A DNA stretch of 64,000 nt from Chloroflexi bacterium HGW-Chloroflexi-4. GTDB lineage: Bacteria; Chloroflexota; Anaerolineae; Anaerolineales; Anaerolineaceae. Where the stretch lies: positions 43,653-107,652 of the forward strand of contig PHBW01000007.1 of NCBI GenBank assembly GCA_002840715.1. Direction: 5' to 3'. Position 1 is the stretch's first letter; every line of letters starts with the position of its first letter. Under the pieces are notes generated by a model that saw only the letters and a list, made by a program, of their open reading frames with translations, was not told the DNA's origin and searched no databases. A program made the position numbers and the translations under genes. Shown one piece after another: positions 44,218-52,835 of the stretch.

Positions 44218-46953
44218 ATGTTTAATGACACTTTTAATGTAGATGCTTATAGTGAAAAATTACATTTATCTGAAGAGGCTAGAACATTGCTAAGGAGAAT
44301 CGTGACCTTGCCTCCATCGCGAAGGGTTCAATCCAAGTGGGGAAATTTATGTTGCCGTTTTCCCAGTAGAAAAATGGGTTGGACAGTATCAGTAGAGAGC
44401 CGTTCTGAAGAGCTTATTTTTGCCTGGAAATGTGAGTATGACCCATTGGTTCTCGCCTATTATGATCAGCCAGTACCATTAAAAATTACTATTCCCCCTT
44501 CTGGTAAAACCCGAAAAATAACTTACCTATCCACTCTTGATTTTTGCCTTCTTTACGATGACCATGTTGTTTTCATAGAATGTAAGCCTGTCAAAGAGTT
44601 GGATAGGTTGTCTACGAAAAATAAGGATAATATTTTTAAGGACGATTTTGGAAAATGGCACAATAAGGCAGTAGAAGTGGAGGTTTCTCGCCTTGGGTTC
44701 GAGTTTCAAATAATTTCCGATGTTGACTTGGACAACAACCTGTTAAACAATTTGAGATTTATAGATGATTATTTCAAGCCAAGTTGCCCTGAAGTTCCAG
44801 TTGAAAGAAAGGAATTAATCCTCACAGTAATTAATGAGCATAAAGGTATTTCACTGTTTGAATTACTCACAGAGTACTCTTTTTGTGCTAATGAAATTTA
44901 TACTCTTCTCGCAAGATGTGAATTGTTTATTGATTTATCGCGTTGCGAGATTTCAAGGCCTGATTTGGTAAAGGTCTTTGCTGATTATGAGACTTCGTTT
45001 GCGATGGGATGGGTGTCAACAACATTCGATCCAATAGAAAATGTTTTTCCAAACACAATTTCAATCCAGCCAAATGAACAAATACTATGGGATGGAAAGG
45101 TGTGTCGGATTTTAAATGTTGGCTGTTCTAATGTCACCATTGTCAATGAAGATAATTCACCAGTCGATTTATCTCTCGGAGTATTTGATGAATTAGTGAA
45201 AGCGGCAAAAATCTCCTTTTTCCACAATCAAGGCAATAAATCAATCGAAGATAAAAAGAATGAAATTTTGATGGCAGCTAACCCAGCCCAATTACAGATT
45301 GCAACATACCGATATCGCCAAATTGAGCCTTTGCTCAAAGGAAAATCCATTACAGAGATTTATTTGACTGTTGCTCCAAGAACAGCACGTGCATGGGTTT
45401 CAAAATACCGGAAAGCTCAATTAACTTACAATTATGGATTCATTGGACTAATTCCAAAACCAAAAAGTGGCAACCACACCTCTCGTTATGGAGAAATTGT
45501 TGATCGTTTCATCTTTGATTTTATAAAGTCAAATCAAGGGTATTTAGACGGCAATGGTAGGCAAATTAATAAAACTCAATCGTTAATAAGATTAAACGAT
45601 CTTTTGGAAAAAGAAGGTTATTCCCCAGTTTCATTAAAAAAATATAATTTTGAGCTTCAAAAGTATGATATTGAAGAGAGGACTAAGCTTCGTTTTGGAT
45701 CAAAAGCCGCATATGCAATAAGTCCACCCTACCTTAATTCAAAAATTCCACCCCATGGGGTACGATCCTTTGAAATTGGCCACATTGATCACACAACCAT
45801 TGATTATCAATTTCGATATTCAAAAACAGGAAAACTATTAGGAAAAGCTTATCTCACAATAATGATTGATGATCATGATAGACGAATCCTTGCAGTTTAT
45901 ATTTCCTTTAACCCAGCTAGTTCAGTCAGCGATCTGATGGTTATTAGAGATTGCGTTCGACGTCATAAACGCATACCCTCCAGCATAATCACTGATAAAG
46001 GAGCTGATTTTGAGTCTATATCCTATGAGACCCTTTTAGCATATTTAGAGATCACCAAAATATCCCGCCCCCCGAATAAACCAAGGTCGGGCTCCAATAT
46101 TGAACGTATGATCGAAACAACAAATGAAGAGCTTATTTATACGTTATTAGGCAACACTCAAGCTTCTAAATCACCTAGAAATATGGATCCTAAAATGGAT
46201 CCCAAAAAAGTCGCTCTCTGGGACTTACCATCCTTTTTTAGGAGACTCTGCGAATGGTCTTTTGATGAGTACAACAATTGTATCCACCCCGCTTTGTATG
46301 GGTTAACTCCGAATCAAGCCTATGAACAGGATCTGGTATTCGCGGGTTCAAGGGACCACACCTATATTCCTTATGATGAATCTTTTTTCTTCCTAACATT
46401 ACCTGATGCCAAAGATCGAGGTGGAAAACGAAAACTTCAACCAGGTAAGGGAATAAAAATGAACGGGATATATTTCTATTCGAGTGAATTAGATCGATCA
46501 ACTGAGTTTAATAAACTTCTACACGTTAAATATAATCCTGGAGATGCGGGAAGCATCTTTGTTTTCCATCAAGGACATTATGTTCAGTGTTTTTCTAGAG
46601 AATATGAAAGCCTTAAGGGGAGGTCTTGGAGAGAAGTTGAATTATCCTCTGAAGAAATAATTCAGTGCAACTTACAGAATCAGAATAATTGGAAACTCAA
46701 TTCAAAAATAAGAGCAGAAGGGCTTCGGAAAACGAGTGAGCAGGAGAACATATTGCTCCAACGATATAAGGACATTGATTCAGAGTGTATAGAGGCTGAA
46801 ATCAATAAAGATTTTCATCTATCCCAACATGGTTACATTCTTAACCAATCATCAATTTCAGAGGAATCACAACAAAAAAACGATACGGAGATTGTTGATA
46901 ATCCTAAGAAACTGTTACCGCCAAAACCCACAACTTACCTTCCAGATTATTAG
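44218..46953 (+). CDS. fused TnsA-TnsB transposase of a Tn7-like element
   Basis: This 911-residue protein joins both Tn7 strand-cutting enzymes. Residues about 30-190 are TnsA-like: SRSEEL (Glu64), STLDFC (Asp108) and FIECKP (Glu121, Lys123) match the endonuclease site, and a winged-helix region follows to about 250. Residues 345-650 and beyond are TnsB-like: GHID (Asp524), ITDKGADF (Asp593) and SNIER (Glu629) give a DDE triad with 35 residues between the last two, followed by a C-terminal beta-barrel. AAGGA precedes the ATG at 44218; an upstream ATG at 44149 lies within a hairpin and is rejected. TnsC and two TniQ genes follow. Fusions of this kind occur in a minority of Tn7-like elements. 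Confidence 0.93.
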   Translation: MFNDTFNVDAYSEKLHLSEEARTLLRRIVTLPPSRRVQSKWGNLCCRFPSRKMGWTVSVESRSEELIFAWKCEYDPLVLAYYDQPVPLKITIPPSGKTRKITYLSTLDFCLLYDDHVVFIECKPVKELDRLSTKNKDNIFKDDFGKWHNKAVEVEVSRLGFEFQIISDVDLDNNLLNNLRFIDDYFKPSCPEVPVERKELILTVINEHKGISLFELLTEYSFCANEIYTLLARCELFIDLSRCEISRPDLVKVFADYETSFAMGWVSTTFDPIENVFPNTISIQPNEQILWDGKVCRILNVGCSNVTIVNEDNSPVDLSLGVFDELVKAAKISFFHNQGNKSIEDKKNEILMAANPAQLQIATYRYRQIEPLLKGKSITEIYLTVAPRTARAWVSKYRKAQLTYNYGFIGLIPKPKSGNHTSRYGEIVDRFIFDFIKSNQGYLDGNGRQINKTQSLIRLNDLLEKEGYSPVSLKKYNFELQKYDIEERTKLRFGSKAAYAISPPYLNSKIPPHGVRSFEIGHIDHTTIDYQFRYSKTGKLLGKAYLTIMIDDHDRRILAVYISFNPASSVSDLMVIRDCVRRHKRIPSSIITDKGADFESISYETLLAYLEITKISRPPNKPRSGSNIERMIETTNEELIYTLLGNTQASKSPRNMDPKMDPKKVALWDLPSFFRRLCEWSFDEYNNCIHPALYGLTPNQAYEQDLVFAGSRDHTYIPYDESFFFLTLPDAKDRGGKRKLQPGKGIKMNGIYFYSSELDRSTEFNKLLHVKYNPGDAGSIFVFHQGHYVQCFSREYESLKGRSWREVELSSEEIIQCNLQNQNNWKLNSKIRAEGLRKTSEQENILLQRYKDIDSECIEAEINKDFHLSQHGYILNQSSISEESQQKNDTEIVDNPKKLLPPKPTTYLPDY

Positions 46954-46965
46954 AAGGATTTTCAT

Positions 46966-48153
46966 ATGAAAACCTATGATGAAATATTAAACTCGATTAG
47001 TAATGAATTAAATGGAATACCCAAAAAGTATGATGAGCTTTATGAGCCCGGTGAGGATCATTCACATTTTCCAAAGAGATTACTTGATTTACCAAAGGAA
47101 GACCGAATCGAATATTTTGATTCCAAGCGGATTTCTCATAAAAACCTTGATCAAATCACTAATAAAATATTAACTTATTGTTCATATCCTGTCCGCCCAA
47201 TTGGTCTTATTATCGGGCCAACTAATGTTGGGAAAACTACCATTTTAGAAAAAGTAGTCTATTCCCTTACGATGCAGAATATTCAAAAAATGGAAGAGAA
47301 TGCTGGATATATTCCAGTTGGTTTTTGTGAAGCCTTAAATTCGGTAAAGAAAATTTATCCATGGAATTATGTCTACAAATTAGGCTACGAAATGTTAAAT
47401 GAAGGATTAACAAAAAGAGGGATTTCACCTTCTTTTCGAGGGGACGATACACCTCGAATGGCATTTATTAAAGCTCTCAAACAAAGAGATGTAAAAATAT
47501 TTCAGTTTGATGAAGCACATAATTTAATTTACGCTGCAGATATTCAAGCCCAACATGATGAATTAAAGACTTGTACCAATCTAGTCAATACCCATTTTCT
47601 TTTGTATGGCACTTATGATCTGATTCAATTTATTAATCCAAATTCACAATTAGGCCTTCGTACTATCGAGTATCACTTCCAAAGGTACTTACCCTTAGAG
47701 GCAAATGAAGAAGATTTTTCTGAATTTTGTAAAGTTCTAATTAATTTCCAAAATTTCTTACCCGTAGATCCTCCACCAGATTTATATGATAAAGCAGAAT
47801 TTTTTTATTTTCATTCTGCTGGATGTATAGGTTTGTTAAAAAGATGGTTTCTTAAATCACTAAGTGATGCCCTTTTTTCAAACGAGAAAGGTATAAGCGA
47901 AGCATGTTTTAGAAGAAACTCTGAACCTGAAGGCAAACTCCTTACCCTCGCAAACGAAATATCAGTAGGTGAAAGGTTCTTTAAAGAACAATCAAGTACT
48001 AATTTGTTTGTTGAAGAGCAAATAGAAAAAAAGTTAGGCATAGGTAAAGATGCTAAACAAGAGAATTATTCACAGAATCAATCCAAGAGAACAAGAAGAA
48101 ATAAACCATTTAGACGAAAACCATGTAGAGATCCATTAGTTCCAAATCAGTGA
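46966..48153 (+). CDS. tnsC: TnsC/TniB-type AAA+ ATPase
   Basis: This 395-residue cytoplasmic ATPase has Walker A GPTNVGKT (residues 84-91), Walker B VKIFQFDEAH (176-185) and a sensor-like YGTYD near 215. In Tn7-like elements it links target-selecting proteins to the transposase and polymerises on DNA. The C-terminus is basic and Asn/Arg-rich (SKRTRRNKPFRRKPCRD), perhaps for contact with the transposase or DNA. It begins 12 bases after the TnsA-TnsB gene and ends 19 before the first TniQ start. Confidence 0.92.
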   Translation: MKTYDEILNSISNELNGIPKKYDELYEPGEDHSHFPKRLLDLPKEDRIEYFDSKRISHKNLDQITNKILTYCSYPVRPIGLIIGPTNVGKTTILEKVVYSLTMQNIQKMEENAGYIPVGFCEALNSVKKIYPWNYVYKLGYEMLNEGLTKRGISPSFRGDDTPRMAFIKALKQRDVKIFQFDEAHNLIYAADIQAQHDELKTCTNLVNTHFLLYGTYDLIQFINPNSQLGLRTIEYHFQRYLPLEANEEDFSEFCKVLINFQNFLPVDPPPDLYDKAEFFYFHSAGCIGLLKRWFLKSLSDALFSNEKGISEACFRRNSEPEGKLLTLANEISVGERFFKEQSSTNLFVEEQIEKKLGIGKDAKQENYSQNQSKRTRRNKPFRRKPCRDPLVPNQ

Positions 48154-48172
48154 TTTTTTGGAAAGGTATCGA

Positions 48173-49639
48173 ATGAACATCCCCGACCGAAGTGTTACAT
48201 ATAATATTGAACCTATCAATCTAGGCTCTGAATCATGTGAAGCATTAACTAGTTATTTTGTGAGATTAACTCAATTTCATGCGTTAAAACCAATACAACT
48301 TCTTTCAGAGATTTTTCATAAACCACAAATTTCACCAGAAGTAAAAATTCTATACACTAGAGAGTATTCTAGAATTAATGGTATGGATGACCCAGCAAAA
48401 AAGATGATTAGTGCTTTAAATTCCTTAACAGGCCGAAAAGATCTAAACCAACTAACCTTGGAGCCCTGGAAAAATATAATAAGGAGAGGTAATTTACTTA
48501 GGTCAAAATTGCATTTTTGTGAATATTGTTTTCTAGAACAAAAAGCAAAAGGCATTATTTACATACCTCTTTTGTGGTGTGTAAAACCGGTGGTTATATG
48601 CAGCAAGCATAAAAGAGTTTTACACAACTTTTGCCCACAATGCAAAAAACAAATAAACATTCTCTCTTTATCGGGGATTCAAGGATATTGTCCAATTTGT
48701 GGATGGTTTCTAGGAGATATACAAAAAAACGAGATATTTCTCTCCACCTCACCATATGATGAATGGATGAATAGACATTTTGCAGAATTAATTAAAAATA
48801 ATGATCGTCCTACAAATTTATTGACTAATAATTCAAATAATAAGCAAATCTTTCCAATTTTTAAACCTCAAAATCTCTCTAAATCTGCATTAATAAACTT
48901 ACTCGCCAATAAATTTTTTATGGACAAAGACACTTTACAAAAATGGGGTAACGGTAATCATACCGTACCACTATACTTGCTTCTTCAAAAAGGTTACTAT
49001 GCAAACCTTTCCCCATTTAAACAATATGAATTACATAGTGAAGTGGTTCCCTCACGAAAAGAAATACTAATACATAACTTTTATTACGATCAATCATCAT
49101 TTATAGAGCAAATCCAAATTATTTTTGAAATTAATAAGAATAGAATTATTAAGTGCCCGCCTGACCCCTTTGTACTGCTAGGAACCACAGCAGAAGAGAT
49201 GGAAAATAGTTGTCCAGAATGTCATGAGTTCATATTGGATTCATTTACGGTATTTTCAAATAACCTGTGGTGTAGATGTTTAGCCGCAATGAATAAAGCC
49301 ATTTCGGAATTTCCAAAACCTACCTCCATAAAAAGCATTTGCCAAGAGACTGGTGTTACTCGCCGAGAATTATTATTCATTTCTCAGGATTTATATGATT
49401 CAGTAATAAGTAATTTCGCGAAAGCCAAATACCTGCGACGCCAAGAACGCAAGCAGGGATTTGTAAATGAAGCAATTTCTAAGATTAATGAAATTTATAA
49501 AAAGCAAGGATATATTACTGATGAAGAAATTAGGAGTTGTTTAGTAAAACCCGGATACTTATTAGATCCCATAATAAGAATTCCGATTATGAATCATGTA
49601 CGGGCGTTAATTACTTCAAAGCATGATGATATCAGATAA
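48173..49639 (+). CDS. TniQ/TnsD-type target-selection protein, first copy
   Basis: This 488-residue protein starts with the TniQ segment ESCEALTSYFVRLTQFHAL and has the paired zinc fingers HFCEYCFLEQ, ICSKHKR, FCPQCKK and YCPICGWFLGD. A further CPECHE ... CRC group and a helix-turn-helix-like stretch (LANKFFMDKDTLQKWGNG) lie in the C-terminal half. Full length is like Tn7 TnsD (about 500) rather than the short TniQ of CRISPR-associated transposons (about 170-400). GGAAAGG precedes the ATG at 48173. It probably recognises DNA directly. Confidence 0.9.
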   Translation: MNIPDRSVTYNIEPINLGSESCEALTSYFVRLTQFHALKPIQLLSEIFHKPQISPEVKILYTREYSRINGMDDPAKKMISALNSLTGRKDLNQLTLEPWKNIIRRGNLLRSKLHFCEYCFLEQKAKGIIYIPLLWCVKPVVICSKHKRVLHNFCPQCKKQINILSLSGIQGYCPICGWFLGDIQKNEIFLSTSPYDEWMNRHFAELIKNNDRPTNLLTNNSNNKQIFPIFKPQNLSKSALINLLANKFFMDKDTLQKWGNGNHTVPLYLLLQKGYYANLSPFKQYELHSEVVPSRKEILIHNFYYDQSSFIEQIQIIFEINKNRIIKCPPDPFVLLGTTAEEMENSCPECHEFILDSFTVFSNNLWCRCLAAMNKAISEFPKPTSIKSICQETGVTRRELLFISQDLYDSVISNFAKAKYLRRQERKQGFVNEAISKINEIYKKQGYITDEEIRSCLVKPGYLLDPIIRIPIMNHVRALITSKHDDIR

Positions 49640-49656
49640 AAGGGATAGTACTAAAG

Positions 49657-51147
49657 ATGTTTATTGCTCCTAGGTCAATGTTATATCCACTTAATCCAAT
49701 TTATAATGAAGATTTTATTGAAAGTTTGCCATCTTATATTTGCAGATTGTGCGATGCCCATTCTATTTCGACGCAAGTAATTGTTGAAGAAATCGCCTCT
49801 CAATTAAATGAAAGTAAATTATATAAACAAAATAGAGAGTATTCTTCAATTCTATATCAGGTTAACGGGATGGGAAAATTCGCAAGCAAGTGGGTAAAAA
49901 CGTTAGAGATTATTACAAGCAGAAACGATCTTCACAATTTTAACCTAGAAAATTGGAAAGGAATTATCAGACCGAATTTATTGGTAAATAAATATAAATC
50001 ATGGTGTCCAGAATGTTTGAATGAGATGAAAAGAGAATTTCATGAAATATATGAGCCATTAATTTGGAATCTACAACAAGTTTTGGCGTGCCCTAAACAT
50101 AAAGTACATTTACAGTCCAAATGCCCGAACAGTAATTGTGATAAGAAAATCCCTATTCTCGGAAGCCAATCACATGCAGGATTTTGTAGTTATTGTGGCT
50201 CCTGGTTAGGTGACATATCGAATCCCTCAACTTTTGCAAACCAAGATGAAATATGGATCTCAAGAAATTTTCAAGATATGGTCAATAACAACCATTTACC
50301 AAATAAGTTAACTTTTAGTAAAAATGGAAATCAAATGTTAAATATTTTTTTCCCAAATGGGGTTTTTGATCAATCCAATACTGAATTTCTTGCAACTGTT
50401 TTTGGGGTTCATCCCACAACGATAAACCGATGGAAACGAGGCGAAAATCCTGAATTAAGGGCAATAATTGATGGCTGTTATTTATTACAAAGATCGCCGT
50501 TTGTTGTAGATAACTCAAAGATAGATCAAGAAAATGTAAGGACTTTTGTTATTGAAAAAGTCAACCTAAGAAATCATGAGGAAAAATTTATAAATTTATT
50601 TTTTACTAACCGAATCGGTTTTGTGGATAAATATGAAACCTCATTACTAACTAGCAAATCGCTTAACGATTTTTGTCGGAGAGTTAATATTCGAGGATTT
50701 GTTGTTTTTCATAAACACAAAAATGTTCTAGAATTTGTTAGGACCTTGTTACTACAGAATAAATCATTTTCTATATATCTGACTGATAATAAGTTGAACA
50801 ATTACCTAACCGAAAAAAAACCACAAACATTATGTGATACCGCAAAAGAAATTGGAATTCCTATAAGGACTCTACGAAAAATCTCTCCAACCTTATGCAA
50901 ATCAATAGCCCACCGTCGTCTGCAATATGAATTTCTTCAGGCAAAAAATAATGAAGAAAAATTGGTTTTAAATGTTTTCAAAGGTGTTTCATCATTATTG
51001 GATGAAGGAATCTATCCATCAGAAACGAAGATAGCGACTTTTCTACCAAAAAAAGCATTCCTGCTAGATAGAAATATTCGAAATGCAATACGATTTGCAA
51101 ATACTAGCTATGAAGAGAATAAACTAAAAAGAAATAATTCATCATAA
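49657..51147 (+). CDS. TniQ/TnsD-type target-selection protein, second copy
   Basis: This 496-residue protein has the same design as the first copy but little identity: NEDFIESLPSYICRLCDAHSI at the start, zinc fingers WCPECLNE, ACPKHKVH, CPNSNCDKK and FCSYCGSWLGD. A helix-turn-helix VFGVHPTTINRWKRGENP follows near residue 260, where the first copy has its own. A second group of helices continues to the end. It ends about 125 bases from the tRNA-Lys gene. Having two TnsD-sized proteins suggests either a heteromeric complex or two alternative target pathways. Confidence 0.9.
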   Translation: MFIAPRSMLYPLNPIYNEDFIESLPSYICRLCDAHSISTQVIVEEIASQLNESKLYKQNREYSSILYQVNGMGKFASKWVKTLEIITSRNDLHNFNLENWKGIIRPNLLVNKYKSWCPECLNEMKREFHEIYEPLIWNLQQVLACPKHKVHLQSKCPNSNCDKKIPILGSQSHAGFCSYCGSWLGDISNPSTFANQDEIWISRNFQDMVNNNHLPNKLTFSKNGNQMLNIFFPNGVFDQSNTEFLATVFGVHPTTINRWKRGENPELRAIIDGCYLLQRSPFVVDNSKIDQENVRTFVIEKVNLRNHEEKFINLFFTNRIGFVDKYETSLLTSKSLNDFCRRVNIRGFVVFHKHKNVLEFVRTLLLQNKSFSIYLTDNKLNNYLTEKKPQTLCDTAKEIGIPIRTLRKISPTLCKSIAHRRLQYEFLQAKNNEEKLVLNVFKGVSSLLDEGIYPSETKIATFLPKKAFLLDRNIRNAIRFANTSYEENKLKRNNSS

Positions 51148-51224
51148 TCTAGTCATTTTGTTCCCCTTGGACTTTTTAATCTTGGATTCAATAGGTATGG
51201 AAGCATCACTGTGCCAAGGATAAA

Positions 51225-51266
51225 CATAACCCAACAGCCTGCAAAATTGCAGGCTGTTGGGTTATG
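51225..51266 (-). terminator. 20-bp perfect hairpin downstream of tRNA-Lys
   Basis: A perfect 20-bp stem with only AA at the apex (a 42-base palindrome) ends 6 bases from the tRNA 3' end. On the minus strand TTTATC follows, so it can act as the tRNA terminator. It could also be a recognition or barrier site for the neighbouring transposon. Confidence 0.7.
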
Positions 51267-51272
51267 TCACAG

Positions 51273-51344
51273 TGAGCGCGAAGGGGCTCGAACCCTTAAC
51301 CAACGGCTTAAAAGGCCGCTGCTCTACCATTGAGCTACGCGCCC
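51273..51344 (-). tRNA. tRNA-Lys (anticodon TTT)
   Basis: The 72-base gene folds as a full cloverleaf: acceptor GGGCGCG with CGCGCTC (one G-U pair), U8-A9, D arm CTC-GAG type, anticodon arm GCGGC-CTTTTAA-GCCGT and T arm AAGGG-TTCGAGC-CCCTT. The anticodon UUU reads Lys. CCA is not encoded. It has its own promoter. Confidence 0.95.
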
Positions 51345-51374
51345 AAGAACCCATTGAGCTACGCGCCCAAGAAC
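51327..51374. repeat. tandem 24-bp duplication covering the tRNA-Lys 5' end
   Basis: Bases 51327-51350 are repeated exactly at 51351-51374. Each copy holds the first 18 bases of the tRNA and 6 bases of its leader. The second copy lies between promoter and gene, so the pre-tRNA begins with a decoy of its own 5' end. Confidence 0.9.
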
Positions 51375-51380
51375 GGCTGA

Positions 51381-51409
51381 ATTCTATCACGGCAGGCAAG
51401 GTGCGTCAA
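51381..51409 (-). promoter_or_regulatory. promoter of tRNA-Lys
   Basis: Minus-strand TTGACG (51404-51409), 17-base spacer, TAGAAT (51381-51386). The leader then runs through the duplicated tRNA end. Confidence 0.8.
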
Positions 51410-51424
51410 TGAATTTGGTCATTA

Positions 51425-51460
51425 AAACAAAAAACCAGACGGAAGACCCACCTGGTTTTA
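51425..51460 (-). terminator. terminator of the class V aminotransferase gene
   Basis: On the minus strand AAAACCAG pairs with CTGGTTTT and is followed by a T-rich run. Confidence 0.75.
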
Positions 51461-51473
51461 GGATTTGATCTGT

Positions 51474-52544
51474 TTAGCCTTGTTTCATAAAATCGGACAT
51501 GCCGACCAGAAGGGCATCCACATCCGCGAGGGAGGTTTCACCCATGGTGGCAACCCGGTAGGTGATGTCTTTGAGTTTGCCGTAGCCGTTGGCGATGCGC
51601 ATGCCGCGGGTTTGAAGGAACTTGTTCAATGCGCTGATATCCCAATTAATGGTGTTCTTAATGTTCACGACCGTCTTGGAACGATAACCTTCCTTGGCCA
51701 ACACTTCCATGCCGTTGGCTTGAGCCCAATCCTGTACTTTTTTAGACATGGCAGCATGCCGGGCAAACCGGTTATCAAGACCCTCGGCGAAGATGCGATC
51801 CAGTTGGAAGTCCAACGCATAGATCAAAGACATGGCCGGTGTCATGGGTGTGGAATCTTTGAGGCGGTGTTTATCCATCAAGAGTAGATCGAAATACCAT
51901 CCGCGGTTGGTGACAGATTCAGCCTTCTTCATTGCACGATCTGAAGCACCTGCCAGCGCCAAACCGGGGGGCAGGGCCAGACATTTTTGAGAGCTGGTCA
52001 ACAAGAAATCGATACCGAGCGCATCCATTTCTATTTTGACGCCGCCCAGGGAAGACACCGCATCCACAAGAATGAGGGTGTCGGGGCTGACCTCTCTGAC
52101 CACTTCGCACAGTTCCTTAACCGGGTTTTCGACGCCGGTTGAAGTTTCATTATGTACAATGGTGACGGCTTCATAATGTTTTTGTTTAAGAGCGTCGCGC
52201 AGCATGTCGGGGGTGATAGCTTCACCCATTTCAACTTCGAGTTTATCCGCTTTTTTGCCGTTGGCGATGGCAACATCGTTCCAACGCTGGGCAAAAGAAC
52301 CGTTGACGCAAGAAAGCACTGTCTCTTGAACAAAATTACGAATGCCGGCTTCTTGCATGCCTGAGCCTGAACAAGAACCCTGGAAAATGCGGGTCTGTGT
52401 ATAGAACAGGTCTTTGGTTTTTTCAGCCGTTCGTTGAAACATGGCTTCAAAATCTTTGCTGCGATGCGGTATCATCGGCTTTGTTTGAGCAGCCAGAACT
52501 TCTGGAGCAACATCAACTGGACCAGGAACAAACATACGGCTCAT
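51474..52544 (-). CDS. class V aminotransferase (alanine-glyoxylate/serine-pyruvate type or SerC-like)
   Basis: This 356-residue PLP enzyme has FVPGPVDVAPEVLAA and MIPHRSKDFEAMF at the start, typical of alanine-glyoxylate and serine-pyruvate aminotransferases, and TSSQKCLALPPGL with the PLP-binding Lys. NETSTGVENP and LVDAVSSLGG bind the cofactor phosphate region. AAGGAG precedes the ATG at 52544. In Chloroflexota such enzymes may serve as phosphoserine aminotransferase; a SerA gene is present at 62343, not adjacent. Confidence 0.88.
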   Translation of the reverse strand: MSRMFVPGPVDVAPEVLAAQTKPMIPHRSKDFEAMFQRTAEKTKDLFYTQTRIFQGSCSGSGMQEAGIRNFVQETVLSCVNGSFAQRWNDVAIANGKKADKLEVEMGEAITPDMLRDALKQKHYEAVTIVHNETSTGVENPVKELCEVVREVSPDTLILVDAVSSLGGVKIEMDALGIDFLLTSSQKCLALPPGLALAGASDRAMKKAESVTNRGWYFDLLLMDKHRLKDSTPMTPAMSLIYALDFQLDRIFAEGLDNRFARHAAMSKKVQDWAQANGMEVLAKEGYRSKTVVNIKNTINWDISALNKFLQTRGMRIANGYGKLKDITYRVATMGETSLADVDALLVGMSDFMKQG

Positions 52545-52605
52545 AATACTCTCCTTGTCAAAACCTGCACGATTAGCCCATTTTCCCAAGGGCTGGGGAG
52601 ATTGA

Positions 52606-52806
52606 CTAGCGTAAGAAGAATGAAAGGATTACTAAAATTGTAATGAATGATCCGGCCATGATACCAATTTTGGCAAGATCTTTTTTAACATAGGTGTAAT
52701 CGGGATTGAATTCAGCCACAGCGGTGCGGTTGGTCTTGACGGGTGCTGCTGAAGCAACTGGTGCAGATGCGGTGGTGACTGAACGTTTCTTGTTTGAGTT
52801 TGCCAT
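52606..52806 (-). CDS. small basic single-span membrane protein
   Basis: This 66-residue protein has a Lys/Arg- and Ala/Ser-rich N-terminal half and one hydrophobic helix at the C-terminus (IGIMAGSFITILVILSFFLR), so it is probably tail-anchored. It starts after a good GGAG site and lies between the sortase and aminotransferase genes. Function is unknown. Confidence 0.7.
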   Translation of the reverse strand: MANSNKKRSVTTASAPVASAAPVKTNRTAVAEFNPDYTYVKKDLAKIGIMAGSFITILVILSFFLR

Positions 52807-52835
52807 TTGTTTCTCCTTGTTTCCGTTTTATGGAA

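Larger units (their letters stand above)
44218..51147 (+). mobile_element. Tn7-like transposition module (TnsAB-TnsC-TniQ1-TniQ2)
   Basis: The four genes lie on one strand with gaps of 12 to 19 bases and form a complete set for cut-and-paste transposition with target selection. Limits given are those of the genes; the ends of the element are not located. The right boundary should lie in 51148-51225, before the palindrome at the tRNA-Lys 3' side. No CRISPR array, cas gene or short guide is visible in the window. Confidence 0.85.

Noticed and set aside
51148..51272. Short CRISPR array or homing spacer next to the TniQ genes
   Set aside because: No repeat pair and no stretch matching the tRNA-Lys gene was seen between the last TniQ gene and the tRNA.
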